Below, one piece after another: positions 26,013 through 34,811 of a stretch of DNA of 64,000 nt; position 1 is the first letter of the stretch, and each line of letters begins with the position of its first letter. A program made the translations under genes and the position numbers. Under the pieces are notes generated by a model. The model made no database searches. It saw only the letters and a list, made by a program, of their open reading frames with translations, and was not told the DNA's origin. Source of the stretch: an uncultured Bacilli bacterium (lineage in GTDB: Bacteria; Bacillota_I; Bacilli_A; RF39; UBA660); the NCBI GenBank assembly GCA_934101645.1, contig CAKORX010000001.1, forward strand, positions 1 to 64,000. The letters are read 5' to 3'.

Positions 26013-28115
26013 TTATTCTACTATAAACGGTAAAGTATATGACCCATCACCAGTTGTATACTCGGTGCCAGGTTTCAATGAAACGACTGGTCTTACGCCA
26101 CCTCCATAGTTATGGGCTTCGCCGTAGCTTAGAGTGCCTGTGTAATCTACATATATGTTGATTGGATAGTATTCATAACTGCGTGGAGAAATAAGCCAAT
26201 AATATTTGCTACTATTTAAATAATATGTACTATAATCAGCATTCTTATATGCTAGCCATACTTCCGGTGCTGATAATAACCCAATCGGATAAGTAAGCTT
26301 CGCCTTATTATTACTTACACTAAATCTATCGGTCTCATTTGTACATGCTAAATTATAATTTGTATTATAATTTTTAAATCGCAATATTGTCGTTGTACTT
26401 CCTCCATTTGGATTCCATCCATTTGCTGATTGATTGCTCATAGTTCTATCATTGCAAAATATGGTATCTTCGAGTTTATCTGTATAACTTGTCATATTGT
26501 CTTTATACCATGAATCTATATATGATTTTATTGTACTATCATTTTTATTTACATCATCCGCATATAACATCTCATTTAATGCGTCATTTGCAGATTTGCC
26601 ATTTGTTAATGTTATATATTTCAAATAAACTTTGGTTGTATAATATACGTAATAAAGTGATGTACATGTTGTTCCATCTGTAAAACATGTATAATGATTA
26701 CTACTAATTGTATTATATTTTGTTGGCCAATTATTTGAATTAATTGTTATTGTATCAGTTAATGTATACGTTCCATTTACATATGTAAATGAATTACCAA
26801 ATACATAATTTTTACTATAACTTGTTCCGTCAGTGTTTCCACCAGATAATCCATAAGAATAAATTGTTGTACCACTATAGCCAACTATATAATAAGGGCT
26901 TGAGCATGAAGTAGACGAGCTACTATTACATGTATATTTGCCTACTACACTACTTATATTTGAACTTGATACACTTACTGTTGATGTATTATTAAGTGTA
27001 TATGTATTACTACTATATGTTACTGAATCTCCCACTATCTTTGAACCACTGAAGTATGATGAATTTATTATGTTTTTTTGTGAATCAGGATAAACTGTAT
27101 TATACATATACCCAACATATGCTAGAGAATTATAACTACTATTAAATGCTTTTATACTTACTAGTTGTGAATCATTGCCACTATTATCACATGATTTAAA
27201 TGTATTGCTCACTTTGTTAATATTAAATGTTGTAGAACCAGCCCCTCGATTTTGAAACACTATTTTTATTACATTATTAATTGTTAATTTACCAAGATTT
27301 AGTTTACCACTTTCATTGCCGCCATATTGTGCATTTTCAACTCCATCTATGTAAATGATTAAATATGATCGCATTTGCCCACCACTACTAGAAATATTAT
27401 AATTAAAAATATAAGTTCCATTTGATGGGACATTAAATGAAATTTCCGGAAAAACATCTGGTTGATTATTAGTCCAAGAACTACTTGTAGAGTCAAATGT
27501 AAAAGGATATGTTGCATCATTATTTAAATTTGTATATTCACTTCTTGCTAATGGAGTACTATCAAATTCGGGCACCCCATTATATATCATTTTTATTCCA
27601 CCAGTATCAGTAGTTCTGACCATTTTCCAACAAAAGCCTCCGAAAAGAACATTATTATTTTCTACAGCTCCATTAAAATAATATACTGGATTTGCATAAG
27701 TACTTGCATCAGACCCATTATATAGTTTTACATAAGCATCATTTTTATTATATCTTTTAGCAATTAACTTATATAATTCTTTTGACTCTTTATAATCAAA
27801 ATATAAATAACATTTATCAGCACCTAATAAAGCCATTTTTATTTTACCAGTGGTAGAATTATAATCACTTATTTTCCCGCCATTTTCACATGAAGTCTTT
27901 TCTTCATTTAAAATATAATCTCCTACCGGAATAGTATTCGAAGATGATTTTGTATAATCTGTAGCACCATTTTCTTTTATCATAATTGCTAAAGAACCAT
28001 TTTTATTTTTTATATTATTTTCTTGCAAATTATTTTTATTTTTCAATTGAAAAGAAAATAAAATCCCTAGACAAGCAACTATTCCACATACCAATAATAT
28101 AATTCTTTTTTTCAT
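26013..28115 (-). CDS. Large secreted or membrane-anchored surface protein with internal repeats
   Basis: An N-terminal signal anchor (KKRIILLVCGIVACLGILF) is followed by ~670 external residues rich in Ser, Thr, Asn and Tyr. Residues ~35-110 and the stretch around FGGFCWKMVRTTDTGGIKM recall a family expanded in uncultured gut low-GC Firmicutes. Residues ~350-505 hold two diverged repeats, each with a VTYSSNTYTL/FTYVNGTYTL start, a Cys pair and a Tyr-rich end. The C-terminus (KYYWLISPRSYEYY, GGGVRPVVSLKPG) resembles a DUF6273-like module. Six or more Cys pairs suggest disulphides. No sortase motif at the end. Function unknown; adhesion or surface display is a guess. Its leader contains inverted repeats and a hairpin near the SD. 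Confidence 0.75.
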   Translation of the reverse strand: MKKRIILLVCGIVACLGILFSFQLKNKNNLQENNIKNKNGSLAIMIKENGATDYTKSSSNTIPVGDYILNEEKTSCENGGKISDYNSTTGKIKMALLGADKCYLYFDYKESKELYKLIAKRYNKNDAYVKLYNGSDASTYANPVYYFNGAVENNNVLFGGFCWKMVRTTDTGGIKMIYNGVPEFDSTPLARSEYTNLNNDATYPFTFDSTSSSWTNNQPDVFPEISFNVPSNGTYIFNYNISSSGGQMRSYLIIYIDGVENAQYGGNESGKLNLGKLTINNVIKIVFQNRGAGSTTFNINKVSNTFKSCDNSGNDSQLVSIKAFNSSYNSLAYVGYMYNTVYPDSQKNIINSSYFSGSKIVGDSVTYSSNTYTLNNTSTVSVSSSNISSVVGKYTCNSSSSTSCSSPYYIVGYSGTTIYSYGLSGGNTDGTSYSKNYVFGNSFTYVNGTYTLTDTITINSNNWPTKYNTISSNHYTCFTDGTTCTSLYYVYYTTKVYLKYITLTNGKSANDALNEMLYADDVNKNDSTIKSYIDSWYKDNMTSYTDKLEDTIFCNDRTMSNQSANGWNPNGGSTTTILRFKNYNTNYNLACTNETDRFSVSNNKAKLTYPIGLLSAPEVWLAYKNADYSTYYLNSSKYYWLISPRSYEYYPINIYVDYTGTLSYGEAHNYGGGVRPVVSLKPGTEYTTGDGSYTLPFIVE

Positions 28116-28148
28116 ACTTCATTTTCTCCCATAAATACGGGGTTCATT

Positions 28149-28176
28149 TTTCTTAAAACATATACATTTAAGAAAA
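28149..28176 (+). repeat. Inverted repeat, copy A
   Basis: A 28-bp sequence matching copy B (28469-28496) in inverted orientation at 26 of 28 positions. Each copy is itself partly palindromic (CTTAAA...TTTAAG). Copy A lies 33 bases upstream of the surface protein start. Confidence 0.8.
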
Positions 28177-28468
28177 TTTTTTGTTTTTAAGCATAACTAT
28201 GGGAAATAACAAATATTATAAAATTAATTTAACTAGAAATTATTAAAAATTATTTTTTGAAAATGTCTTTTTTAGTCAGTATACAAAAGAAAAATCATAA
28301 AAATTTTTGACCATTTTTTTGACTAGAAATTTAAAAAAAATTAAGTGCTTTTAGATTAAAATATTATAAATTTTTACTAAATTTTAACATTTTATTTATA
28401 TAATTATACAAATTTTTATAAAAATATGATAATATTAGATTGTAATAGTACGAAGATATGGGAACGTT

Positions 28469-28496
28469 TTTTCCTAAATGTATATGATTTAAGAAA
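28469..28496 (-). repeat. Inverted repeat, copy B
   Basis: Inverted partner of copy A, about 290 bases away. The pair brackets almost the whole promoter region of the surface protein gene, as the ends of an invertible segment or of a miniature transposable element would. Confidence 0.8.
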
Positions 28497-28531
28497 ATTT
28501 ATTGCCTAATATATGCTTAAAAATTGAACAT

Positions 28532-28556
28532 AAAAAAATGACTATTTTTATAGTCA
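28532..28556 (-). terminator. Terminator of the histidine-kinase-like gene
   Basis: A 7-bp perfect stem TGACTAT/ATAGTCA with a four-base loop, followed on the minus strand by seven Ts, directly after the stop at 28564. Confidence 0.85.
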
Positions 28557-28563
28557 AATTTTT

Positions 28564-30372
28564 TTAATATTTATTAATAATTTTATTTAGTTCATTATCT
28601 ATATCATCTAGTAAAAGATAATCACTAAAACCATCTTCTAAATAGTGTTTTTTTATTTTATCTTTATCACTTCCAAGCATAACAATCATTGGTATATTAA
28701 AATTATCAATTTTTTGCATACCTTTTAAACAAGAAAGTCCACTCATTTCATTCATTTCATCACTTACTAAAATATAATCATATTTTTTACCAAGTTTTAT
28801 TTTATCAATTGCATCTTTGCCATAATATAAAATTGAATATGTAATATCATTTCTATTTAAAGCACTTTTAACTTTGTTTATTAATTTTTTATTTTGGGAA
28901 ATAATTAATACTTTTTTATAATTATTAATCATATTTTCATATTCTGTTAAAATACTATTTTCTTTATCATGGTATACTCTTTGATCTATTGTAAGTTGAA
29001 ATTCTGTACCAGTTCCTAGATTTGATTTAATCATTAAATTTCCGCCCATTAGTTTAATAACTTTTTGGCAAAGTTGAACATTAACTTCTTTCTTTTCAAG
29101 ATTTTCAAGTTCTTGTCTATCAAGTGAACCAGTCGAAGATAATATTTCATTAATTTTATCAATTGTAATTCCAGGACCACTATCTGTAATTGTAAAAATA
29201 ATTCTACATACATCATATTTTTCAATGGTGTTAACTTTAAATTCTACGAATCCTTTACTAGTTTTTTCTATACTATTAGTAAGTAAAGAATAAAGAACTT
29301 GTTTAAGTTTCATATCATCACCATATAAATATAAATCGGATACTATTGTATGAACTTTAAAATCAATACTTTTCTTATTTTCTAGTTTAACTCTTGTAGC
29401 TAAATCATCACATATTTTTTTCAAATTATATTTTTTTTCAATTATATTTAATTTTTGAGCATCCAAAGAAGACACGTTCATAATATTATTAATGGTAAAA
29501 TCAAGTTGCTGCGCCATACCTGATATTGCAATAGTACCAGCTTTAATTTTAGAAATATCTTTTTCATCTTTAATTTCTGCACAAAGCTCCTCAATATTTT
29601 TAAGGGGATTTCTACTTTCCTGAGTTATTTCAAATAAGAAATTATATTTGTCTTCATAATTTTGCTCCATAATCTCTTTATTTTTATATAATTCATTAAG
29701 AATTTTAATATCAGGATTCTCAATTGTAAAATACATCAAAAATGTTACAAAAGTTTCCATTGGAATTAGTAAAGTTAATTCTGGATTTAAATACTGAACT
29801 ATCATAGTAAGCATGCCCAGGCCAATAAATAAAAATACCGGAGTATATTTTTTTTGTTTTATATATTTAATATTTCTAATCAAAAGGAATATCCAAAATG
29901 TGATTAAAGTACCACTTAAATAATAAACAAAATTTGCTGCAGGCCCATAAGTATAACTAACATTTTTCGTATATAAAGGTAAAATTGTTATTAATATAAT
30001 TGATAAAATTACCTCAGTAATAATAATTTTTTCCATTTGTTTAATTTTTTTCAAATAAATTTTTTTATCTTTAATTCTATCTTTAGTGCTTATTACATAA
30101 ATATAATAAGTAAATATTGAAAGCCAAACTACAAAGTAATATAAAATAAATTTTAATATAAATATAGCAATTTTAGGATTTATATTATTAATAAGTCTTA
30201 TTGCTAATGTAGCGGGAAATATCTCGATTACAAGTCCTAAAAAGTTAATTAAAATTATTTTCTTATAAATATTATTTTCTTCGGTTTCTATTCTCTGTTT
30301 AGAAAAATAAATAATAATTAGCATAATGCTATAAAATAAACTTACTATTGAAAAAAATATGTTATCAGTCAT
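28564..30372 (-). CDS. Histidine-kinase-like membrane protein with degenerate H-box and receiver
   Basis: About seven membrane helices fill the first ~220 residues, like a 7TM sensor. A DHp-like helix pair follows. At the H-box position the sequence reads TQESRNPLKN, so the phosphoacceptor His is Gln (~251). The ATPase lobe looks intact: N-box LLTNSIEKT, G1 DSGPGI, G2 GTGTEF. A receiver-like domain ends the protein; it keeps the central Asp (ILVSDEM) but lacks the acidic pair (LIISQN) and the conserved Lys (YLLLDDI). It probably cannot autophosphorylate in the usual way and may sense or scaffold instead. Start at ATG 30372, where AGGTG is well placed; GTG 30381 overlaps the SD. It lies downstream of the adenylate-forming enzyme gene on the same strand. 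Confidence 0.83.
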   Translation of the reverse strand: MTDNIFFSIVSLFYSIMLIIIYFSKQRIETEENNIYKKIILINFLGLVIEIFPATLAIRLINNINPKIAIFILKFILYYFVVWLSIFTYYIYVISTKDRIKDKKIYLKKIKQMEKIIITEVILSIILITILPLYTKNVSYTYGPAANFVYYLSGTLITFWIFLLIRNIKYIKQKKYTPVFLFIGLGMLTMIVQYLNPELTLLIPMETFVTFLMYFTIENPDIKILNELYKNKEIMEQNYEDKYNFLFEITQESRNPLKNIEELCAEIKDEKDISKIKAGTIAISGMAQQLDFTINNIMNVSSLDAQKLNIIEKKYNLKKICDDLATRVKLENKKSIDFKVHTIVSDLYLYGDDMKLKQVLYSLLTNSIEKTSKGFVEFKVNTIEKYDVCRIIFTITDSGPGITIDKINEILSSTGSLDRQELENLEKKEVNVQLCQKVIKLMGGNLMIKSNLGTGTEFQLTIDQRVYHDKENSILTEYENMINNYKKVLIISQNKKLINKVKSALNRNDITYSILYYGKDAIDKIKLGKKYDYILVSDEMNEMSGLSCLKGMQKIDNFNIPMIVMLGSDKDKIKKHYLEDGFSDYLLLDDIDNELNKIINKY

Positions 30373-30435
30373 ACCACTCACCTATTATAAGAATAACATA
30401 TTTTTTTATTTTTTTAAATAAAAAACATAGTGAAA

Positions 30436-32238
30436 TTAATCATTATGTTTCTTTGTAAGTTTTCTTACTAAAACTTCATCTTTTCCTAAAGTTTCAATAT
30501 TTTTGGCATTTTCTGAAAGAGCCGGATAATCAACTTTTCCAAGAGGAGTTCTAGGAAGTGAATCATATACTGCTACAAAAGAAGGCCTTTCTTCGGGAAT
30601 TAAGGTACTTTCCATAAAATCCATTAATAAATCAAAACACTCTTCTTTAGATTTACCACACAAATCATCAAAAGATACATGGCAAATAATTCCTTTATCA
30701 GAATAATTTAACTTACACAATTTTACGCAAGAAAGCTCTTTTATTTTTTCGGCTACTAAAATTAAATTAACATCTTTACTATTAATAGTAATTGGGCTTT
30801 GATCTCTATCAAGAACAAAAAGACTTCCTGTATCATGAACAAATCCAAAATCCTTTGTATTATACCATCTTACGCCTTCTTCATCTGTAAAAATAACGCT
30901 ATCAGTCATACGCTTATTATTATAGTATCCATTCATCATTGCAGGACCAGATACCCATATTCTACCAGGCTCGTTATAAGATAAATCATTAAAACTACTA
31001 TCTTTTATCATTACGTTATTAAATGGAAGTGGAAGACCCGAAGAGCCAACCATATTACAATTTGGATGAGCAACACTAAAGCATGAATCCATTTCACTTG
31101 CTCCAAAACCTGCCTCTTGAATTATACCGGTTTCTTCTTTAAATCTATCAACCTGATTTATATCAGGTCTTTCTCCACCTATAACAACTTTTTTAAGAGC
31201 ATCAATATATTCAAATTTATTTTCATCATATAAAACTGAATCCCATAAATATTGACTCCATATACCATAATCTGGTTGATGTTTTCTTAAATATTTAGGT
31301 ACACTTTCATAAGATAAATCTTCTTCGATAATGCTTTCAATACCAAGGCTCATTGCCATTCCAATAATATCGGCATCCCAAAAGGCTAAAAATGGTGGAA
31401 CAAGTGCAAGGTCTCTATCACCTCTTTGTAAACCTAAATCAGCAATTTCATGTTGTTTTGCAAGCGCATTATTTGCATCATGTGAAAGTAGTATTGCTTT
31501 ACTTTCTCCAGTGGTACCACTTGAAAGAGCAATATTTGAGGCAAGTCCTGGTTCATAAACACTTTCAAGTCTTCGTTTGTAATATTCACCATAAGTTATA
31601 AAATCTTTTAAATCAATAGCGTTATTTACATTATTATTATGAAGTCTATTATTAAGTTTAAATAAAGCTACTTTTAATCTATCTATATTTACTATTGGAG
31701 TTGAATTATTAATTGGAAGTCTTAATTTTCTTATACTAGCAAATTCTTTCTCATTTAAAACCTCAGAGATACTAGGCTCTAAAATGTCTAAAAACATTAT
31801 CATGCTCGGATTAAATCTTTTGATATGATTATACATTTCATTTTTATCTTCCATAAAATTCAAATGAACAGTAATTGCACCAACATAAGCGCATGCATAT
31901 TTAAATGCAATAAGTTCTGGAGTAGATAATGCTACTGAAGCAACAATATCACCTTTACCAATACCTAGAGCCTTAAGTGAACGAATAAAACTATTACGCA
32001 TTTCAATAAATTCTTTATTAGTTATTCTTTTCATTCCCCTATTATCTATAATAAAATCATTTGGGTAATCCTTATTACACATTTCTTCATAATCTGCTTG
32101 ATTCATTTTAGGCAGACTTTCCTTCATTTTTTCAGGATCATACCATTGTTCCCAAATACGATCTTTTTTAATATTGCCAGTAATTGGTCTATTTAATTTA
32201 AATTTTTTTTCTTCTCTTATAACATCATTTTTACTCAT
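30436..32238 (-). CDS. Adenylate-forming enzyme (acyl-AMP/CoA ligase family)
   Basis: An ANL-superfamily protein of 600 residues. The phosphate-binding loop SSGTTGESKAIL (239-250), the GFGASEMDS core, the hinge region YNTKDFG and the C-terminal catalytic Lys in PRTPLGKVDY (~568) are all present, so it should activate a carboxylic acid as an acyl-adenylate. The acid cannot be named: there is no nearby carrier protein, though fatty acid or aryl acid ligases are closest in style. GGAGG precedes the ATG and a promoter lies upstream. It is followed by the pseudo-kinase gene, perhaps as one unit. Confidence 0.85.
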   Translation of the reverse strand: MSKNDVIREEKKFKLNRPITGNIKKDRIWEQWYDPEKMKESLPKMNQADYEEMCNKDYPNDFIIDNRGMKRITNKEFIEMRNSFIRSLKALGIGKGDIVASVALSTPELIAFKYACAYVGAITVHLNFMEDKNEMYNHIKRFNPSMIMFLDILEPSISEVLNEKEFASIRKLRLPINNSTPIVNIDRLKVALFKLNNRLHNNNVNNAIDLKDFITYGEYYKRRLESVYEPGLASNIALSSGTTGESKAILLSHDANNALAKQHEIADLGLQRGDRDLALVPPFLAFWDADIIGMAMSLGIESIIEEDLSYESVPKYLRKHQPDYGIWSQYLWDSVLYDENKFEYIDALKKVVIGGERPDINQVDRFKEETGIIQEAGFGASEMDSCFSVAHPNCNMVGSSGLPLPFNNVMIKDSSFNDLSYNEPGRIWVSGPAMMNGYYNNKRMTDSVIFTDEEGVRWYNTKDFGFVHDTGSLFVLDRDQSPITINSKDVNLILVAEKIKELSCVKLCKLNYSDKGIICHVSFDDLCGKSKEECFDLLMDFMESTLIPEERPSFVAVYDSLPRTPLGKVDYPALSENAKNIETLGKDEVLVRKLTKKHND

Positions 32239-32260
32239 ATTACCTCCAAAAATTATCTAT

Positions 32261-32288
32261 ATAATACCATAAATTTACTATTTGTAAA
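32261..32288 (-). promoter_or_regulatory. Sigma-A promoter of the adenylate-forming enzyme gene
   Basis: On the minus strand TTTACA (32288-32283) and TATTAT (32266-32261) are 16 bases apart, about 25 bases before the GGAGG and ATG at 32238. It slightly overlaps the end of the O-antigen-ligase-like gene. Confidence 0.6.
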
Positions 32289-32289
32289 G

Positions 32290-33738
32290 TTAGTTTTTGT
32301 CACATTTAAGGGAAAAGCCAGAAAAAGTACTATAAACTATCATCATTGAAATAGAATTTATTATATTTCCCGTTAAATAAGCACAAAAACAAAATAAAAT
32401 AGTTATAACTAAATTTATAAATGTTAAATAATAAAAATATTTAAAAAAGTTATAAAAACATATAATAATCATCGAAAAATAGATAAATAATAGGATCATT
32501 AAGCCAATAACTCCAAAAGCATAATATGCAAGTAAGAAATCTTTTTCTAAATTTACTACATTTTGAATTCTTGTATTTGAAATTCCTAGTAAAAAGTCAT
32601 ATTTATTATTATTTATTTGAATTATTCTTTTAACGATACTTTCTTCGACAAAACGATAATTTATTTTACTTTCATCAGTATTATTTATTAAATTAATCCA
32701 AAAGTCAGGATCATACTCATAAGAATAATATGATTTATAAAATGATTTTGGAATAAGTTCTTCATTAATATTTTTTTCGATGTATTCTTTTTTAGTTAAA
32801 TATTCTTCGTTATAATTTTCATTATTAATAACAAAATCATTATTATTTAAAGTAGTCTTATATTTATTTAATTCCACATTTCTATTTGCATAAGGAGTAT
32901 ATGGTAAAATCAAAATCCATAGTAAAACTATAGGTAATATATATAAAATATTTTTAGTAAACTTTTCTTTTTTTATAAAGACAAAAAACATAAAGCTTAA
33001 AAATAAGCAACTTAAAGTTAATAGTCCCCCAAGATAAGAAACTCTAGTTCCAAGAATAATCATAGAAATTGAAATAAGTGTAATAAATATAATGCTTTTT
33101 CTAGTTTTTAACAAATTATAAACATTATATATAAGTAAAAGTAAAAGTGTTAAAGCAACTTGATTGGCATAAACGAAATATCCTTTGCAAGCAGTAAATA
33201 CATAATACACTTCTTTTTTCCAATTAAAAATATTATATTTAATGACTTCACTACTATAACTTGAGTATCCGATCAAAAATATATCAGATATAATTATTAT
33301 TAAAGTAATTATTAAAGTCCATGAAGAAAATATTATATTATAATCTTTTTTGTCTAGTTTTTGATAATATAAAGAATATATCAGAGTTATAGGCATCATT
33401 AATTTTAAAATTGTATAAAACTCTTTTATAAATGAATAATTAAAATTATTTGGAAATAAAGAGTTAAAATTTTTACTATGATAATAATTTAAAAACAAAT
33501 ATAAAATGCATAACGCATAATAAATTAGTAAATATTTAAAATGTTTTCTACTATCTTTATATAAAAATAAAGTTGTAATTAAAATCATGGTAATTACAAA
33601 AATTCTACATAAAGTTGTAATTCTACTATGGAAAAAAATCGTATCAAAAAAAGGACTACTACTTAAAAAAATAATAGTCACTAGTTTTAAAATATATTTT
33701 AAATCAATTTTATTTTTTTCCTTTGTCTTTTTTTTCAT
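32290..33738 (-). CDS. O-antigen ligase/polymerase-like membrane protein
   Basis: About eleven membrane helices with a large external loop (~residues 285-395) between late helices, the layout of the Wzy/WaaL family that polymerises or transfers lipid-linked glycans outside the membrane. The stretch SMIILGTRVSYLGGLL carries the Arg often seen before the large loop. In this locus it could attach or polymerise the exported chain. The start is taken at the ATG of MKKKTKEK (33738); a TTG start seven codons upstream is possible. Neither has a good SD, and the gene overlaps tagO by 29 bases, suggesting translational coupling. Confidence 0.72.
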   Translation of the reverse strand: MKKKTKEKNKIDLKYILKLVTIIFLSSSPFFDTIFFHSRITTLCRIFVITMILITTLFLYKDSRKHFKYLLIYYALCILYLFLNYYHSKNFNSLFPNNFNYSFIKEFYTILKLMMPITLIYSLYYQKLDKKDYNIIFSSWTLIITLIIIISDIFLIGYSSYSSEVIKYNIFNWKKEVYYVFTACKGYFVYANQVALTLLLLLIYNVYNLLKTRKSIIFITLISISMIILGTRVSYLGGLLTLSCLFLSFMFFVFIKKEKFTKNILYILPIVLLWILILPYTPYANRNVELNKYKTTLNNNDFVINNENYNEEYLTKKEYIEKNINEELIPKSFYKSYYSYEYDPDFWINLINNTDESKINYRFVEESIVKRIIQINNNKYDFLLGISNTRIQNVVNLEKDFLLAYYAFGVIGLMILLFIYFSMIIICFYNFFKYFYYLTFINLVITILFCFCAYLTGNIINSISMMIVYSTFSGFSLKCDKN

Positions 33739-34771
33739 ATAAAATATCCGTATTTGCAACTATATATAAAAGTAGTGTCATCATTATTAAATAAACAATC
33801 ATAGATACTTGGTTATCTCCAAGGACATAAAATATTGATACCGTAGAAAATAATATATCTATTCCATAAATTATAAGCATTGTAACCTTTGGTGAAAATT
33901 TCATTTTCAAAAGTTGATGATGCAAATGATTCATATCGGGTTCATCAATACTTTTATGTTTAATTATTCTTCTTAAAATAGCAAATAGTGTATCAAAAAT
34001 TGGTACTGCTAAGATGACAACTGGTATAACAAGTGATGTAAATGTTGCTCCTTTAAATCCTAATAGAGCAATAACCGCTATCATAAAGCCTAAAAATGTT
34101 GAACCACAATCTCCCATAAATACTTTTGCCGGAGGAAAATTATGAGTTAAAAAGCCTAACGTTGAACCAAGCATTATAATACATAATATTGTATCAAGAC
34201 CATTCATTTTATTTAATATTAATGCAATTATAGAAATTGTTATAAAATAAATTGAACTTATTCCTGCACATAATCCATCTAAACCATCAATTAAATTAAT
34301 AGCATTAATTGCTCCTACTATAAAAAATACTGCAATAGCTTTATTTAACCAAATTGGTAAAAATAATTTTAAACCTAAAATAGAAATTTCACTAAAATAA
34401 AGTTTGCCATATAAAACTACGATTAAAGCAACCACAATTTGAACAAGTAACTTAACTTTTGCTCTAATTGGTTTAATATCATCAAAAACCCCTAATAAAA
34501 CTAAGATAAACGAACTTATTAAAATTGAAATCATTTGTGTATTTATTGTTCCATACATAATATAGCCAAACAAAAATGCTCCATAAATAGCAAGACCACC
34601 AAGTCTTGGCATAGGCTTTTTATGAACTTTTCTTTCATTTGGATAATCAAGTGCATTTACATGTACGGCAATTTTTTTTGTTAAAAATACTAAAAGAAAA
34701 CTCACTATATAGGTTACAAGTAGTATTTCTAAAATATTATAATTATTAACTACAAAATTCAATTTCAACAC
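33710..34771 (-). CDS. tagO: Undecaprenyl-phosphate GlcNAc-1-phosphate transferase (TagO/WecA)
   Basis: The integral membrane enzyme that starts wall polymer synthesis by transferring GlcNAc-1-P from UDP-GlcNAc to undecaprenyl phosphate. About eleven helices and the family motifs KKPMPRLGGLAIY, NLIDGLDGL (the Asp-rich catalytic loop), GDCGSTFLGF and the basic HHQLL loop are all present. Length 353 is normal. MraY is the only serious alternative; the HHQLL loop and polymer-gene neighbours favour TagO/WecA. Confidence 0.93.
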   Translation of the reverse strand: MLKLNFVVNNYNILEILLVTYIVSFLLVFLTKKIAVHVNALDYPNERKVHKKPMPRLGGLAIYGAFLFGYIMYGTINTQMISILISSFILVLLGVFDDIKPIRAKVKLLVQIVVALIVVLYGKLYFSEISILGLKLFLPIWLNKAIAVFFIVGAINAINLIDGLDGLCAGISSIYFITISIIALILNKMNGLDTILCIIMLGSTLGFLTHNFPPAKVFMGDCGSTFLGFMIAVIALLGFKGATFTSLVIPVVILAVPIFDTLFAILRRIIKHKSIDEPDMNHLHHQLLKMKFSPKVTMLIIYGIDILFSTVSIFYVLGDNQVSMIVYLIMMTLLLYIVANTDILYEKKDKGKK

Positions 34772-34811
34772 CCAAGTTAATTTTACTAAATTTATAAGTA
34801 AAAGTCTAGAT

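Larger units (their letters stand above)
28116..28563. other. 448-base regulatory gap upstream of the surface protein gene
   Basis: No credible ORF. The gap is extremely AT-rich and holds a pair of 28-bp inverted repeats, two direct copies of an ACTAGAAATT-type motif (28228-28251 and 28319-28343), a small hairpin over the surface-protein ribosome site (28126-28142) and, at the right end, the terminator of the histidine-kinase-like gene. Confidence 0.6.

Noticed and set aside
31331..31601. Two overlapping plus-strand frames inside the adenylate-forming enzyme gene
   Set aside because: Antisense to a well-conserved catalytic region; no domain or SD of their own.
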